A stretch of DNA of 64,000 nt from Pelobates cultripes (taxonomy: Eukaryota > Chordata > Amphibia > Anura > Pelobatidae). The position numbers and the translations under genes were made by a program. The stretch is taken from the NCBI GenBank assembly GCA_933207985.1, contig OW240921.1, forward strand, positions 4,802,318-4,866,317. The letters run 5' to 3'. Below the pieces are notes generated by a model. The model did no database searches and was not told the origin of the DNA. It saw only the letters and a list, made by a program, of their open reading frames with translations. This document shows, piece after piece, positions 44,430-56,401 of the stretch (positions within the stretch are counted from its first letter, which is position 1; each line of letters starts with the position of its first letter).

Positions 44430-45385
44430 GCAGCAAAGATTCTGATAAACCTTTATTTCCAAGATAAAATACACCTCCACAGAATGAGTTGTCTTGTCCA
44501 GCATTTCCATCGGTTTACCGTCATTTCCAGCAATCCACCAGACTGCCGACACTGCACTCGTAACTCTTCCGGGAGGTGAGACTTTAGTAGTGCAAGTGAT
44601 GGTGTCACATGTGATGCTCGCATGATGATTTTTTTCACCTAGATGGCTTCTTCAGACCACGCCTGTCCATACTGCCAGTCCATATTTAAGTCTGCCCAAA
44701 AAGGGCGTGAATATTGCAAGTCCCATAATAATTGGATGTTTTCTCAGCACTCTTTAAGAATATCACAGGGGTGTGCATACATTTTAAAACATCCTCATAA
44801 AAAACAGTAAATAACCTATTTCAAATCCAAATCGAAGACATTCAAAAAGGACTTTTTTTCAAAACTGCCACAAATGTCCCATATGTTAAAAACAGCCCAA
44901 GCAATATGTGACATTTTGCAAAACATTATACATATTGTATGTGGCATATAACCTAAACATTGTAAAATATTACCCAAATAAAACCAAAAGTTTATTATTC
45001 ATAATGCAAAGTCTAAAAAAGGACAGGAAACTGCACAGAATCCATATAATTACATATAAAACTAAAATCACATGTTTAAGAGGAAAAAAGAGAAGGATAT
45101 TAGTACCAATTTAAAAAAAGAAAAAGAAAAGTAAAAAGATGTAAAAAAATACAAAATAGAAAACGTAAATTCAGTTAAAAATACAATGTTTTATTTCAAA
45201 AATTGTACAACTCAAATTCAATAATCAGTCCCTTAGGTTCCAGCGTCTCCAACCTTATAGACTCATTTCCTCCCTGTCTATCTGTACTAGTGATAAAATT
45301 ACCACCATGCCAGGATTTTTTACTGTTTGAATTCCTAAAAATATTAAACTACTTGGGTCTTTAGTGTGACACTTTTTTTTAAATG
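44430..45385 (-). mobile_element. Penelope-like element 2: nuclease C-terminus and 3' end
   Basis: On the minus strand: KDPSSLIFLGIQTVKN at about 45375-45310, then RLETLEPKGLIIEFELYNF near 45240-45190, the expected C-terminus of a PLE GIY-YIG protein. A 3' region follows with a degenerate hammerhead-like motif (44620-44662) and an AATAAAGG before the end at 44440. Confidence 0.65.
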
Positions 45386-46145
45386 TCATTCTTTATTCAT
45401 TTAAGTTTTATTTTTTTATGAAAGTCACAAAAGTACAGAAAGTATTTGTTAAATAATAACAACCTTGATAAAACAAAAAGAAAATTGGTTGGCAGATCTT
45501 GTGAAAACACATTGCCATTGTTAGAGTGTTGATCAGATTACAATGTTAACATTATTCATGTTTTAGTAGAGTGACACAAGTTAGACATGAATCTCATCAG
45601 TCTGCCATCGTGCAACAAAGAAGATGAACAATTACATACAGAAAACCAGTAAACAATGAATTTCTTCAAAGTTTATCGAGAGAGAATTACTGTGTAGTTT
45701 GTGTCAGAGTGGGTATGTATCCTATGGAGCCAATGTCAAGAAAATGTGATCATGTCGGGTAGGAAACAATGGTTTTTGATGAGTGTTCTTACTTGATACC
45801 TGGTACCAAGGATGATGGGAACAATGAGGGTATGTACAAATTGCAATATTGATCAGGCGCTATGCTACGAATTGCGATCAGTAACTGTCCCAACAATAGG
45901 AGGATTGCTCATCATAGGATCCCGTGACCCAATTATGAAGGGTGTCCACTTTTGTTTCATATAGGAGGAGTATGGGTGCTCTCAGAGGAGCTGTGCAAAG
46001 TTAGTTATAGTGAGAAAAGGAAGGGTAAGAAGTTAAAAGAGAAAAGTAGGGATGAGGGAAGAGAAAGATTTTGTTTAAAAAAAAGATGGGGCCCCCTTGT
46101 TTACCTGATTGGGAGGGGGATATATTATCTAGAAGTTCCGTAAAA
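45386..46145 (-). mobile_element. A-tailed insertion splitting Penelope-like element 2
   Basis: The minus strand ends AATAAAGAATGACATTT and an A run next to the PLE coding piece, so it looks like a retroposed 3' end of a LINE. No coding domain is recognised; a purine-rich block lies at 45990-46100. Confidence 0.45.
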
Positions 46146-46657
46146 ATCTAATTACTTCACTTTAGGCTTTATCTGGATGTTTTTTAGGATAATTTCTCTG
46201 TGTATATTATTAAATTAAAAAGTATGCCTGTTCCTTAAAAACTTTTCATTCGTGCAATACCTTCTTATTCTTTGCAATTGACCCTTGGGGTTATTACCTA
46301 GCCAAGGCGTGTAATATCTGCTATTGTATAAATGGTTTGCATCTATTTTAAAAACATGTTCTTCTTCTACATAAATATCCAGATCTAAAACATTTATATT
46401 GAATGTACTAAAATAGCTAGTATTGAAAAACAGATCATCAATATATCTATAGTATCTGACCAGATCCTCACCCCATTATGGGCTGCCATATATAAATATG
46501 TTCTCCCAGCCCAGCATGCAAAAATTGGCATGACTAGGGGCGAACCTGGTCCCCATAGACGTACCCTGACTTCGCAAATAACATTTTGAATTAAGGAAAA
46601 TTTAATTATTGTTTAAAATCCATCTAATGCTATCACTTAAAAACGTAATATGTCCTT
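46146..46657 (-). pseudogene. Penelope-like element 2: RT fragment
   Basis: The minus strand reads GTSMGTRFAPSHANFCM, then DLVRYYRYIDDLFF (RT active site Y-I-D-D), then LDLDIYVEEEHVFKIDANHL and YYTPWLGNNPKGQL. Stops and frame changes are present. It is cut on the right by the LTR at 46658. Confidence 0.75.
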
Positions 46658-47480
46658 TGTGACAAACTCCCCTCTCCAAGTGAGTTTGCCACGAGCTCCT
46701 GGAGGAGCCTCCTTGCCAGCCTCCTGCCCACAGACTATGGGCCCTGCAGGGAAACCTGTAAAAGACTACCAAACTTGACTGACCATTAGCACCTATTTTA
46801 TGGAACTGTTTTGGGCATAGGACCATGTGCACGGTCGGTCACAGTTATGACTAACAGGAAATTCCTGAACCCCTGAACCGATCTGGGTGACTTTTGGATG
46901 TGTTGTTCACCCAGATCAGGGCTATCAGGGGGATGTACCTTTATGGGGTTTTATGTGTTTTTAAGGTACTTTTTGGGGTTTCATAAAATTGTATGTTTTT
47001 TTTTTTTTTCTGTGCTTGGAGATAATTTGGTTAGAGTAGTACAGATCCTGATTCAATTATCTCCCAAGCACAGAGGAGGAATTCTATTGTTTGTTTATGG
47101 GAGTGTCTCACTGTATGACTCTGTTTTTATTGGTTATTCACTTTATGTCCCTGTGCCCAACAAAGTCCACCTGGGTGTAACCCTTGTTGTTTAAAAGGTC
47201 AGTGTCCTTTTATTAAAATTCTATTCCAGCTTACACTCCAAAACTGTGTGTTGTCCTGATCTTGGAGGGAAAGAATATTAACTCCTGTGTCTGCTGTTCC
47301 AGCTTGCAGGGGATTCAACAGGGAAAGTCCTTGTAAGGACTAGAGCTAATTCCCTATTCAGCTCCTGGAAGGAGCGGTTCCATGGCCCCAGTCAAGCCAC
47401 GGCGACTGTGGGCAGTAGTGCTGTGGTCTGTCCCCTGTTCCAACTAGGAAGCGGTCCTTGGCGGAGTTGGTTTTAGGAGA
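46658..47480 (+). repeat. LTR of the TGTG...hairpin family, probably solo
   Basis: Starts TGTGACAAACTCCC and contains gccagcctcctgcccacag, as do other LTRs in the window. It has a strong hairpin at 47010-47073 and ttattggttattc before a poly(A)-like ttttattaaaa. The right border is uncertain, about 47460-47480. Confidence 0.65.
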
Positions 47481-47725
47481 GTAATTTTTATTGACTATTG
47501 CACTTTGTAGATGTTGCTATAGTTGCAATTTTGTTTTTCCTTTTGCATATATTTACAGTTTATTGAATTGTTTAGCATCTTTTTACTTGTTTTCCATTTT
47601 ATGAAGTACCTTCTGCATGAGAATACAGTAACCTCAATCAGTTTGGCCTTCTTTGGGCTTCGTCAGCGAGGTATAGCTGATACCCCTCTAGGCGCAGTGA
47701 GCACAGGGTCCATGTTCAAGTAACT
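47480..47725 (-). mobile_element. Penelope-type 3' end
   Basis: The minus strand carries a degenerate hammerhead-like motif at 47632-47671 (helix I CCTC/GAGG, CTGACGA, GCC...GGC, CAAAC in place of GAAAC) and ends with AATAAAAATTAC near 47486. There is no coding sequence. Its link to element 2 is not certain. Confidence 0.45.
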
Positions 47726-47873
47726 CTTTAAACTTAGGGAGAACTTAAGCAAATGTATTAAATAAAAAAACGAGAATAGAAAATCTTTTTGATGTTTACA
47801 TTTTCTATAAAAAAATAATTTGTCTAACACACCAAGCTAAAATAATCATTCACGTTTTCACACAAGGGACTTG

Positions 47874-48843
47874 GGTAAATATTTTTAATAGTTTAAAGCA
47901 AATAATGGATTTAATGTTTCACAAACAAGTGGAATTCCACTGAAAAAGTGGGTGGATGAAATTAGGAAAGATAAAACATTATTCTATATACAGATACAGA
48001 AAGAAATTAATGAGGCAGACATTTTATCTCTGAATGAATAAAGCAAATTAAAAGATAAAAAGCATCAATGGTCATTAATTTCAAGTTCTTTTGTTGTAAA
48101 TATTACTTTGTATCCATTTCTTATTGTTATTTGTATATATGTTATATGCGTTATTCTTCATATAGTTATGTAGTGTAACAATTAGACAAATATGTATACC
48201 TGCATGAATTTCACAGAAACTAAAACAGAGGGCAACTTTGGCAAAAGAGACATTAAGAAAGTTAGCTCCTCCGTCTAAGAATTCTGAAATTAGAAAAGTG
48301 TGACTGTATCTTGTTTTATACTCAGACAGAGATACAAATCTGATAAGAATTATGTGTGAATCAATAGGTCACTGACAATGTGTTATGGTTTTAAGACAAA
48401 CCACAAACAGAAGGAATTGCAGAATATGACATTCAAGGCATACATTACTTGGCACTCTGGGTTAGTAAAGGACAGATGGTGTTGATAAGTCACATGGCTT
48501 ATCTTGAGTTTTGGTGCCATTTTACTGGCCACATCTGCTTTTTGTTCTAGCTAGACAAGGAAGATCTGCCCTGAACTTCTTCCCTTGTAACATTAAGCTG
48601 AGTTTATATATTTGTGTATATTTGTTTTGATGGAATAAATCTACTTCATTTTTATATAGAAATAAAGTTAGATACATTTATGTTTTTGTGTAATACCCAG
48701 GAGTGAGAAGGTTTTCCCTTTATTATTGCCACCATCACTGTCGATATGACTCTTCCAACAACTCTTTTCTTCACAGTCTCTCTGACAGAGTAATAAGCTC
48801 AGTTATAAATTCAGCGACACTGTGAAAGAGGGACAGACTCTCC
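47874..48843. repeat. Downstream flank of gene B, duplicated at 5719-6868
   Basis: Matches 5719-6868 over its full length apart from the 213-bp LINE insertion there and small indels. It includes the gene B 3' UTR (gtgtcgctgaatttat region) and its poly(A) signal. Confidence 0.85.
48719..48724 (-). promoter_or_regulatory. Likely poly(A) signal of gene B
   Basis: AATAAA on the minus strand 120 nt after the TGA stop (48846-48844). Confidence 0.6.
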
Positions 48844-49199
48844 TCATGCAAAGATAGGGGGGTAACAGTCTCGGAGTCCATCCCTTACACTGCATTCTTC
48901 TCTAACGCTGCATGATGCTCTACTGCACTCCACCTCCTTGCTTTTTTCATTGCAAATACACTTCTGGGTACAGGTATCGTCCCCCCAAAATGACTGGTTG
49001 GGAGCATATGAACGCCCATTAAAGAAACAACCACAATTTTCTTTTGATAAGCACTTTCCTCCGATCAGAAGAAAACCTGGATCACATTGACATTGCTCCA
49101 CACAGAGCTTAGAACACAAGGAGGATTCTTGTTCTTGACACGTTGGGGCACATTCCCTCCCGCAGAGCACATATCTGCTGTTCTCAGGGCAGTCTAAGG
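48844..49199 (-). CDS. Gene B coding exon 5: TIL domain and C-terminus
   Basis: The acceptor TTGCATCCAG is at 49200. It encodes LDCPENSRYVLCGRECAPTC and CQCDPGFLLIGGKC, the sequon NQS, then CSVREECSVRDGLRDCYPP and the TGA stop at 48846-48844. This end is the likely ancestral C-terminus of both genes. Confidence 0.9.
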
Positions 49200-52100
49200 C
49201 TGGATGCAAGCAAGAAAAAATATATATATAATTAACATCTCTCTCACCAGATTTACTAAACACCAGATTTTGTCTGTCTGGAGTTCTGACTGCAATGCCA
49301 ATTCCAATATTTACTAAAGCCAAATATAGTCAGAATTTGGTCTGGCCAAGCGAATCTGCAGCAATTGGTGTCTGGATTAAAACCAGTGCATTTGCAACGG
49401 AATCCTATACAAGACCGTGAGGAGTCGGGCAAGGCCTAGGGGGAGTGTATAGATAGAATGGTAAGGAGTTCTTTAGAAGGGTGGGAGGAGGATTAGGGGT
49501 AAAGGGGTGGGATAGGTGGACATTTTACAGTATAAGCAGCCATCTTCATAATCACTTGATAACAGCTTCCCACCCTCTCTCCCCTTGTTTGTTTCTTTAT
49601 TTGCGTTTGTTGTCTGTGTTGTTTATTTTCACAGCGTGGCAGTGTGTGGCCCTTGTCAACCGGGGGTGGGACCAGCTGTCCGTGGAAAGTGGATGGAAAG
49701 GGCTTTTACTTCCCTAACCTCAGGTAAGTTATGGATAACAGACATGCCCACTGAGCCAATAATCAGCTAGTGGTTAGCATTACGAGAATGAAAGGCCCAG
49801 AAAGGCCTTGTGCTGGTTGGGACGAGGGGGTTGGGCAGCTTCCCTGTTGAATGTTTTTGGTTGGCAAGGTGGTACTTAGTGACAAATATATTTAATGACT
49901 AAATTATGTATAGGATGTTTTATGTTATAAAGTTGAAGTTTAAAGATTTATACATATTTATATATTTATTAAAGCCGTGGCCTTTTTTCACCAAGTAAGT
50001 CTGTGGTTTGATTATTTTGGGCAAGCAATGTGGTTGGGGTTTAGCGGTGGGTATGGGTTATGCCCAGACACAATACCCTCTACCTATGCACAAAGGTATA
50101 GGTTTCTGGATGTTCACAAAGTACCAGTTTTACAAAAATTCTGAACAGAATGCATCCAGCAGGATGCACAGTCACACCTTACTATTCACTTGCTGTTTTG
50201 CCAATGACTGATAATCTGAAGTATTATCCCCACTGACAATCCTAGCAGCCAGAGGGCAAATAATTCAACAACCCTCAGCGCTGCAAGAGCTTATTATGTG
50301 AGGCACTGCTCAGCGCTTGCTAGCTAGCTGCCTGGAATGTTTGAAACTAATGACTGGGCAGCCACTGCCCCCATTCTTTGCTTTCTCATCAGAGCACTCT
50401 GATTGGATGGCTTGTAAACCAACCAATCAGAGCGCTCTGACAGGCAAGTATCACTTCTCCCACGACTTGCTGTGTAAATAGTTTTGTCCCATTCAGAAAT
50501 AGTCCATTCGGACTTTAGTGAACAACACTGACCGTGTAAAAAAGAAGGAATGATCTTCACAACCATGCACACAGATCATTCCTGCTCCTTAATGAGAGAT
50601 AGATGGACATATCTCAGGGGTCCATCTGCTGCTGCAAGACTCTCTAAATCATATAAATGAAAGGTCTGGTATAATTTTGGCATTGTTATGTTATAAGCAC
50701 TTACGACATCCGGCCACCTTTCTCCAGTCACTGATTTTCGCCCCAGCACGCTGACAGGTGTCCACATAGTCCTTAATTGCCTCACATAAAAGCTTCCTGT
50801 CACCATCATTTAAACACACATCGTACACGCAGTTATCCATGTATCTGCTGGGATCCACAAGAGCATGGCACTCGCTGAAGGGACCGTCTTTCTTGGTAAG
50901 TATCCCACAATAGTCGTCTGTTTTGAATGTCTCTGCCAATTTGGCAAGGCAGGTTAGACATGGTCCATTGCAGTCATCCCAGCATTCCGTGCCATCGTCC
51001 ACCTAGAAGGACCAGAAAGAAAGACACATAAAACATGTAAAAAAAAAAAAAAAAAAAGTCTCCCAGATCTGTGTCTCACACTGACTGTAATTATTTTATA
51101 TTGTTTATTTTAATAGCACATCTCTCTAACAGTTCCCATCTCTGGTCATTGACAGAATGACGGACACTATCAAACTGTAGGCAGACAAACCCTTTTTATA
51201 AACTCACACTTAAAATGCACCTCTGTAATCCAGCACAGAGTAAACAAACATGTTTAATATTTACAGGCAGAAAGAGTAATAAATACAAAGTTTACACCAA
51301 TATAAATGAATTCATGAAATGTTAAAGTAATGATTAAAGTCTGCCGCCATTAACGTGTGTACTGCTTTTCACCCTCACCTCATGCTGGAGGATTAGGGGA
51401 TCCTCAGGGCCACCCATGAAATGCAGGCAGCTGCTGCCCCCTCCCCCCACACCCAGTTCTAATGCTTAATGTGCAGACTGTAACCCCCCACCACTAAAAT
51501 GTTACAACCACCCCATGATACCATTTCCACTTGTACAAAATCACATGGTTTCATCTATGTTCGCTCGGTATGAGGGCAATCTGATTTTGTTTAATTAAAT
51601 ACGGTTACCTTGCTAGATAGATATTTTTTAGGTTTCTATACCCATAAATAGTGGCCTATTGTGTGTGTATTTTAGGGGAAGGCTGGCTTTAGCCATCTGC
51701 ATTTTGAGCAACAGTGCCATATTTATCAGCTGTGTTTCATTCCATGTTGGGGACCAGGCATGGTGGGCATGTCTTCTTCCTCATTATTATGCAGCCAGAG
51801 ACGATACGTCAGCAGCCAGTACCAAGTAAATAAGTGTGGTGACCTCCATGATCATCTGAATGAGTCCTTTCGCCTCCATATTAACTTACAATGACAAATA
51901 GGATTAATAAGTGGAGAGAGGAGCTTGATTCTGACCTGCCCAGGATAGAGGATATGTGGGGATGGGAGCTGGGCAAATAGACACATGTGATTACTGTCTC
52001 TCCAGCTCTTCTCCTGACATACATATCTGGTAGTAAAAGAAAAATCATAAGAAAAACTAGAAGTGAGTTGTACAGCGGGGGGTTGGGGTGGGGAAGAACC

Positions 52101-55100
52101 CGCCTGCAGTCACCCACTGCTTTGTTCATTTTTCACTCAACTCTGATATTTTGACAACACTCATTCCTTTCTTCTGATGTTGCCAGTAAAGTACCACTGA
52201 CATAGTAACCAGCCGTTAGGTTTTTGTATTCTATAATAGATTTAATAACCGGTGGCCAGGATTGATTTTCTACTGAGATTTCAATACCTTCTCCAAGTGC
52301 AGTGTCTCTGAAGAATCAATCCAGGAGACAAAATAACCCAGAAACATCTAGAGCCCGCTCCATAAATCTATTATTTTACTTGGCACTAAAATACTTGAAC
52401 TCTTAAACTACTGATAAACAAGATTTTAAATCCAGTCATAAAAATGTCTTACCTTCCAACTCTTTCCAAACTCAATAGCATTGGGGGCCTGGGAGCCGCT
52501 AGGAATTTGAAAGTCATCATCTGGATCCTGGTTGTAATTCCCGCACATGCCTTCAACATTCTTTGAATAAATCCTTGTGAGCTCAATGCGCACAACGCTA
52601 TTCCAATCATACGATATCCTGACTGCAGTCGTGAACTGGATGATTGCTGTGTTTCCACTTTGGAAAATTGTTATCATAGAATCAGTTCCACTATTCAGGG
52701 TCACCGGCAGAAGGGACATTACGTTATTGACCTGTTCAAAGGAATTTAGGATAGGAGAAACAAATAAATGTTTGTACAGGAAAGCCAGGAAAAAATTAGA
52801 GTAATTTAAGGAAATAAATATCGAAACCAACTATGAATTAATAAAAGGTTGATTATAAGGACAGCTAAATAAAATATAAAAACTGTTTTTACATGGAATA
52901 TTTAAATATATTGTGTGCATATAGCAGAAATTCAGTAAAAGGTATGGATTCTGCCTTTGTACTCACTCTCACAGAGCCAACTTCCCCTTTCTTGATATCG
53001 ATAGTGTAGCCGCTTGTTTTGAAGGTTACCAGAGCCACATAGGAAACAGCAACATTTCCTCGATTATCATTTTTGGCCAGAACTGTAAAGCGTTTAAGAC
53101 TCTTCTCAGCATCTTTAGTGACATTCACCAGAGTATATGTACATGTCCCCATGAAATCAAAGTAACGTGCATCAAAGGTAGTGTGATGAGGGTCTCCTGA
53201 AGCCCCACACACATCCACTTTCTGAGGGATACAATTTGGCTTTCCATTCTCCATAGTGCACTCATATCCCTGAGGACAAAGCGTGGTTCTACAAGATAGG
53301 TCCTGAGAATCTGTGAAAAAGAAAAAAGTAGATTAATCATTTTCAGGCAAATTGAAAGAAAATGAGCATCTGTAAATTCTGTCACATTTAACATAAACGG
53401 GGGGAACTATTTTTCAGAAAAGCAATTAAATTCCATTAACAACCGATTAGCTGGTAGGACAAGCTTGGGTGAAGTACTGCCTACTCAAAGAGTCTCGTTT
53501 GTTGTATTTGCGAATAACATGTTTTCTTCTAAAATCTGGATATTATGTGTCTCAAATATCCAAATATGTCACAACATGTTTTATAATTATTTAATACATA
53601 TCAAGACAGTCACTGCCTTCTGTATGATTGGTTAGAGATTTTATCAGAAAAGGTAATTTAATAGATCTGCTTCAGGGCTGCCACTTAAGTATACACCAAT
53701 CATTATTTTTTTTTTTAATTCATATCCAATAAAGTATGTATTTTATATAGGCACTCATGATGAAGTCAGCGATCTAGTTTCTCTGGCCTAAATGTATTTT
53801 CACAGTTCTAAAATATAGTAAATATATTCTCTGATTGGAATGTGCGATTTGTATGTGATTGCTTCCTTGCCGATTTCTGACTTCCTGTTGGCTTATGTAC
53901 GCATCAGGAACTTGTAGCCACCTACAAGAGTCTTAACCTAGAAGGCACTTGGTTTATAGCCCTGAAGAACAGCAGAAAAAAATGGAAGTCAAAGCAAACA
54001 CAGTACATCTAGTCAGGCTTGTCCAACCATGGCCCTACAAGCCAAGAATTTGGGGAAAGTAATCTAAAAACAACCGTACAACCTGGTTCTAAAAACATCT
54101 GAGTTAAAATCTAATTTTCTGTGTTTTTGTTTTAAAATGATTAATATATATTTTAGATAACAAATACACATTTTGTTGTTTTAATAGAAATTCAACAGAC
54201 GTGGTGGGACAACGCAAATAAGATCTCCAATTATTGTATTAAACAATGGACTAAGATGAGCAAGATGAGAGGGAGATGGCGCTCTGAAGTCAATGGGTTC
54301 AGCCCTATCCAACAGAAGTGCATTTTCCCCTCTGCCATAATTAAATCTTTTTAGGTCTGTTTTACCTTTTTTTCCAGGATCCTGGTAAGCCATAGCTGAA
54401 CTGATCACTAACCCCGATGCTCTGAAGGCCAAACGAGTCAGTTGATTGCTGCACCATGTTAGATATGAAACTGTTCCCAAAGTTGCCCATAAGTGCTTGG
54501 TCTCAATACTAAAGTGCTTCCACACTTCTTATATTTTTACTTAAAATTATATAATCATTATTCATATAAATATAATAGGGGAATGTCTACAGGCTTGCAC
54601 CCAAAGGATCTTTTTCTCAAATATCTCAAGCTTAACTAGCATATACCACTCAAACAAAATGACAATTAGTAAAATGTTTGAGAGGCGACTTCTAAGCTTT
54701 CCCCTTGAACCTTGAAAAAACAGATTTATTTAATTACTTGCTTCTCTTACTCTTCCTTATCACGTATTCTTATCCTAAGGTCTGAATTTTAATTTTGGTT
54801 ATGTTATTGCTGTTTCCAAAAACTAACAAAAATGTTATGAAGAAATCATAAACAATAAAAAAAAGATATGAACATTCACACAACCTGGACTTATAAGTCT
54901 TTATATGTTAAATTCAATGTGGAACAAATGATAGACAGACTGTTGCCCTCTGACAGGTAAGGATTGTAACTCCCATCAAGCTGGCTGACATTTGTTCTCC
55001 AGAATATCACTAACCTATAAATATTATTGCTTACAATGTTAAGTTCGCCATCTTCTTTTGATTGGTATAAATACTTACTGCAACACACGACCATCCACAA

Positions 55101-55130
55101 ACACAGGACGAGAACTCCACGGACTGCCAT
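48844..55130 (-). CDS. Gene B: secreted VWD-C8-TIL protein, paralogue of gene A (five coding exons)
   Basis: Joined exons, in transcription order: 55130-55079, 53310-52967, 52731-52453, 51002-50705, 49199-48844; 1329 nt, 442 residues. All introns are GT-AG, with the same phases as gene A. Domains: signal peptide 1-17; cysteine linker; VWD with the standard CGASGDPHHTTFD and GMCGNYNQDPDDDF; C8; TIL; end CYPPIFA. The product is probably an extracellular, disulphide-bonded monomer or polymer. FCGBP, zonadhesin and mucins have many such units, whereas this protein has one. Introns are compact (1269, 1768, 235, 1450 and 1505 nt, counting the 5' UTR intron), so gene B is closer to the ancestral layout. 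Function is unknown; the reading frame is intact. Confidence 0.9.
49395..50108 (+). mobile_element. Unclassified insertion in gene B intron 5
   Basis: Absent from gene A, where the flanking sequences meet near 7740-7760. It contains a splice-like tttattttcacag, and near its right end ttattaaagccgtggcc, which looks like a retroelement poly(A) region. It may be an LTR or DIRS-type end. No ORF of value is seen. Confidence 0.45.
50705..51002 (-). CDS. Gene B coding exon 4: C8 domain
   Basis: The acceptor GGTCCTTCTAG is at 51003 and the donor TGTC|GTAAGT at 50705; 298 nt. Cysteines align one to one with gene A. Charged replacements (Lys-Glu, Asn-Asp, Ala-Glu) make this domain more acidic than in gene A. 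Confidence 0.9.
51160..52080. other. Gene B intron 4 sequence without counterpart in gene A
   Basis: Gene A lost or replaced this stretch with the 22-kb block of mobile DNA. No gene, RNA or clear repeat is seen here. Homology between the introns resumes at about 52080 (gene A 31255). Confidence 0.5.
52453..52731 (-). CDS. Gene B coding exon 3: second half of VWD
   Basis: The acceptor TTTGAACAG is at 52732 and the donor AAG|GTAAGA at 52453; 279 nt, phase 0 at both ends. It carries GMCGNYNQDPDDDF with one more acidic residue than gene A. Confidence 0.9.
52967..53310 (-). CDS. Gene B coding exon 2: linker and first half of VWD
   Basis: The acceptor TTTTTCACAG is at 53311 and the donor AGA|GTGAGT at 52967; 344 nt. 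It encodes SCRTTLCPQGYEC, then DVCGASGDPHHTTFDARYFD and the sequon NVT. Unlike gene A it keeps Gly after the first VWD cysteine. Confidence 0.9.
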
Positions 55131-55132
55131 GT
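55079..55132 (-). CDS. Gene B coding exon 1: signal peptide
   Basis: The acceptor CCATTTCCAG is followed by AC and ATG (start at 55130). It encodes MAVRGVLVLCLWMVVCC. The donor A|GTAAGT at 55079/55078 leaves phase 1. Confidence 0.9.
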
Positions 55133-55299
55133 CTGGAAATGGAAAATAAAATATTAAAACACCACTCAGGGCACTTAGTGACATTTGATAATGAAGCCAT
55201 GACCTCCTGGTGCTTCAAAGGATTTTTTAGAGTAAGAGCAGAAACATTTGTGCCTGACACTATAGTGGTAAAATGACTATATAGGCCCCGGCCCCCCGC

Positions 55300-55675
55300 T
55301 TTACTTTAAATAGATGATTTTACTCCACCTCGCTCTGCCTTCATGACCGAAATCTTCAAATTTAAAGCTCTCAGCCAATCTAATACTTCCCCATAAGAAA
55401 GCATTGGGAGGCTATTGTAGGGGAAAACACAGCCCTGGCTAATCAGCATTTTCTCATATGGATACATTGAATCAATATGGGGGAACCATCAGCGCTTCCA
55501 TGTAGAGCGTAGAGATGGGTAATGCTAGTGCTGCACACTGCAACACTGACCCGGGAAGCATCTCTAGTGGCAGTCTGAGTGACTAGGCTGCAATGTAATC
55601 ACTGCCTTAACTCTGAAAAGGCAGCATTTACATTGGAAGGCCTGCAGAGACAGGATATAGAAATCAGAACAACTA
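55300..55675. other. Gene B intron 1, partly repetitive, no gene
   Basis: It lies between the signal-peptide exon and the promoter. It contains a short common-type repeat around agccaatctaatacttcccc. It is not present in the matching gene A intron. Confidence 0.4.
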
Positions 55676-55877
55676 CATTAAGCTGTATATTATACATTAC
55701 GCTGTATACCGTACATTAAGCTGTATACCATACAGTAAGCTGTATACCGTACATTAAGCTGTATATTATACAATAAGCTGTATACCGTACATTAAGCTGT
55801 ATATTATACAATAAGCTGTATACCGTACATTAAGCTGTATATTATACATTACGCTGTATACCGTACATTAAGCTGTA
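55676..55877. repeat. 19-bp minisatellite, about 10 units
   Basis: Tandem units of the form aagctgtataccgtacatt. They alternate with a variant ttatacatt/ttatacaat ending and so form a partial 38-bp higher-order period. The array is in gene B intron 1. Confidence 0.85.
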
Positions 55878-56401
55878 GTGGTTTTGGTTACTATAGTGAG
55901 CCTTTAATCTAAGTGCAAATAAACATACTTTGTATTCGGACTCAGATAACGGGCATGTTCATTACCAGCAGTTTAAGTAATTGTAACCTTAATTAACATG
56001 TGACATAATAAGCTTTAAGCCGGTGATTCACTAAGCATAGAATACATTTGGCAGTCATCACACCGTATGTCTTTCATGCTATGTTGACACTCATGATTTG
56101 AGGTGGTTGCAGTTTGTAACATTACAGAGATATCTGATGCTGGTGCCAGAACTGTAATAAATCTTGGCTGGATAATATTAAATCTCTTGGTATTATGTAA
56201 ATATGTGCTGATACAATTGGAAACGGACAGAAATCACCCTCCAAATGCTATTATAAACCGGACATTTTATATTATCATTATTATAATTATTATAATTATT
56301 AAGATATTTCCTTCTAAAGAGATTTTCAGATAATAATGTAGATTCAAATATTTTGGTTTCTGGGATTCTGTAATCAGAGTCAGAATTCAGGAGCCACTTA
56401 C

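Noticed and set aside
54181..54525. A 114-residue ORF in gene B intron 2, possibly an extra exon.
   Set aside because: The gene A counterpart is broken by stops, there is no domain, and the flanking exons already join in phase.
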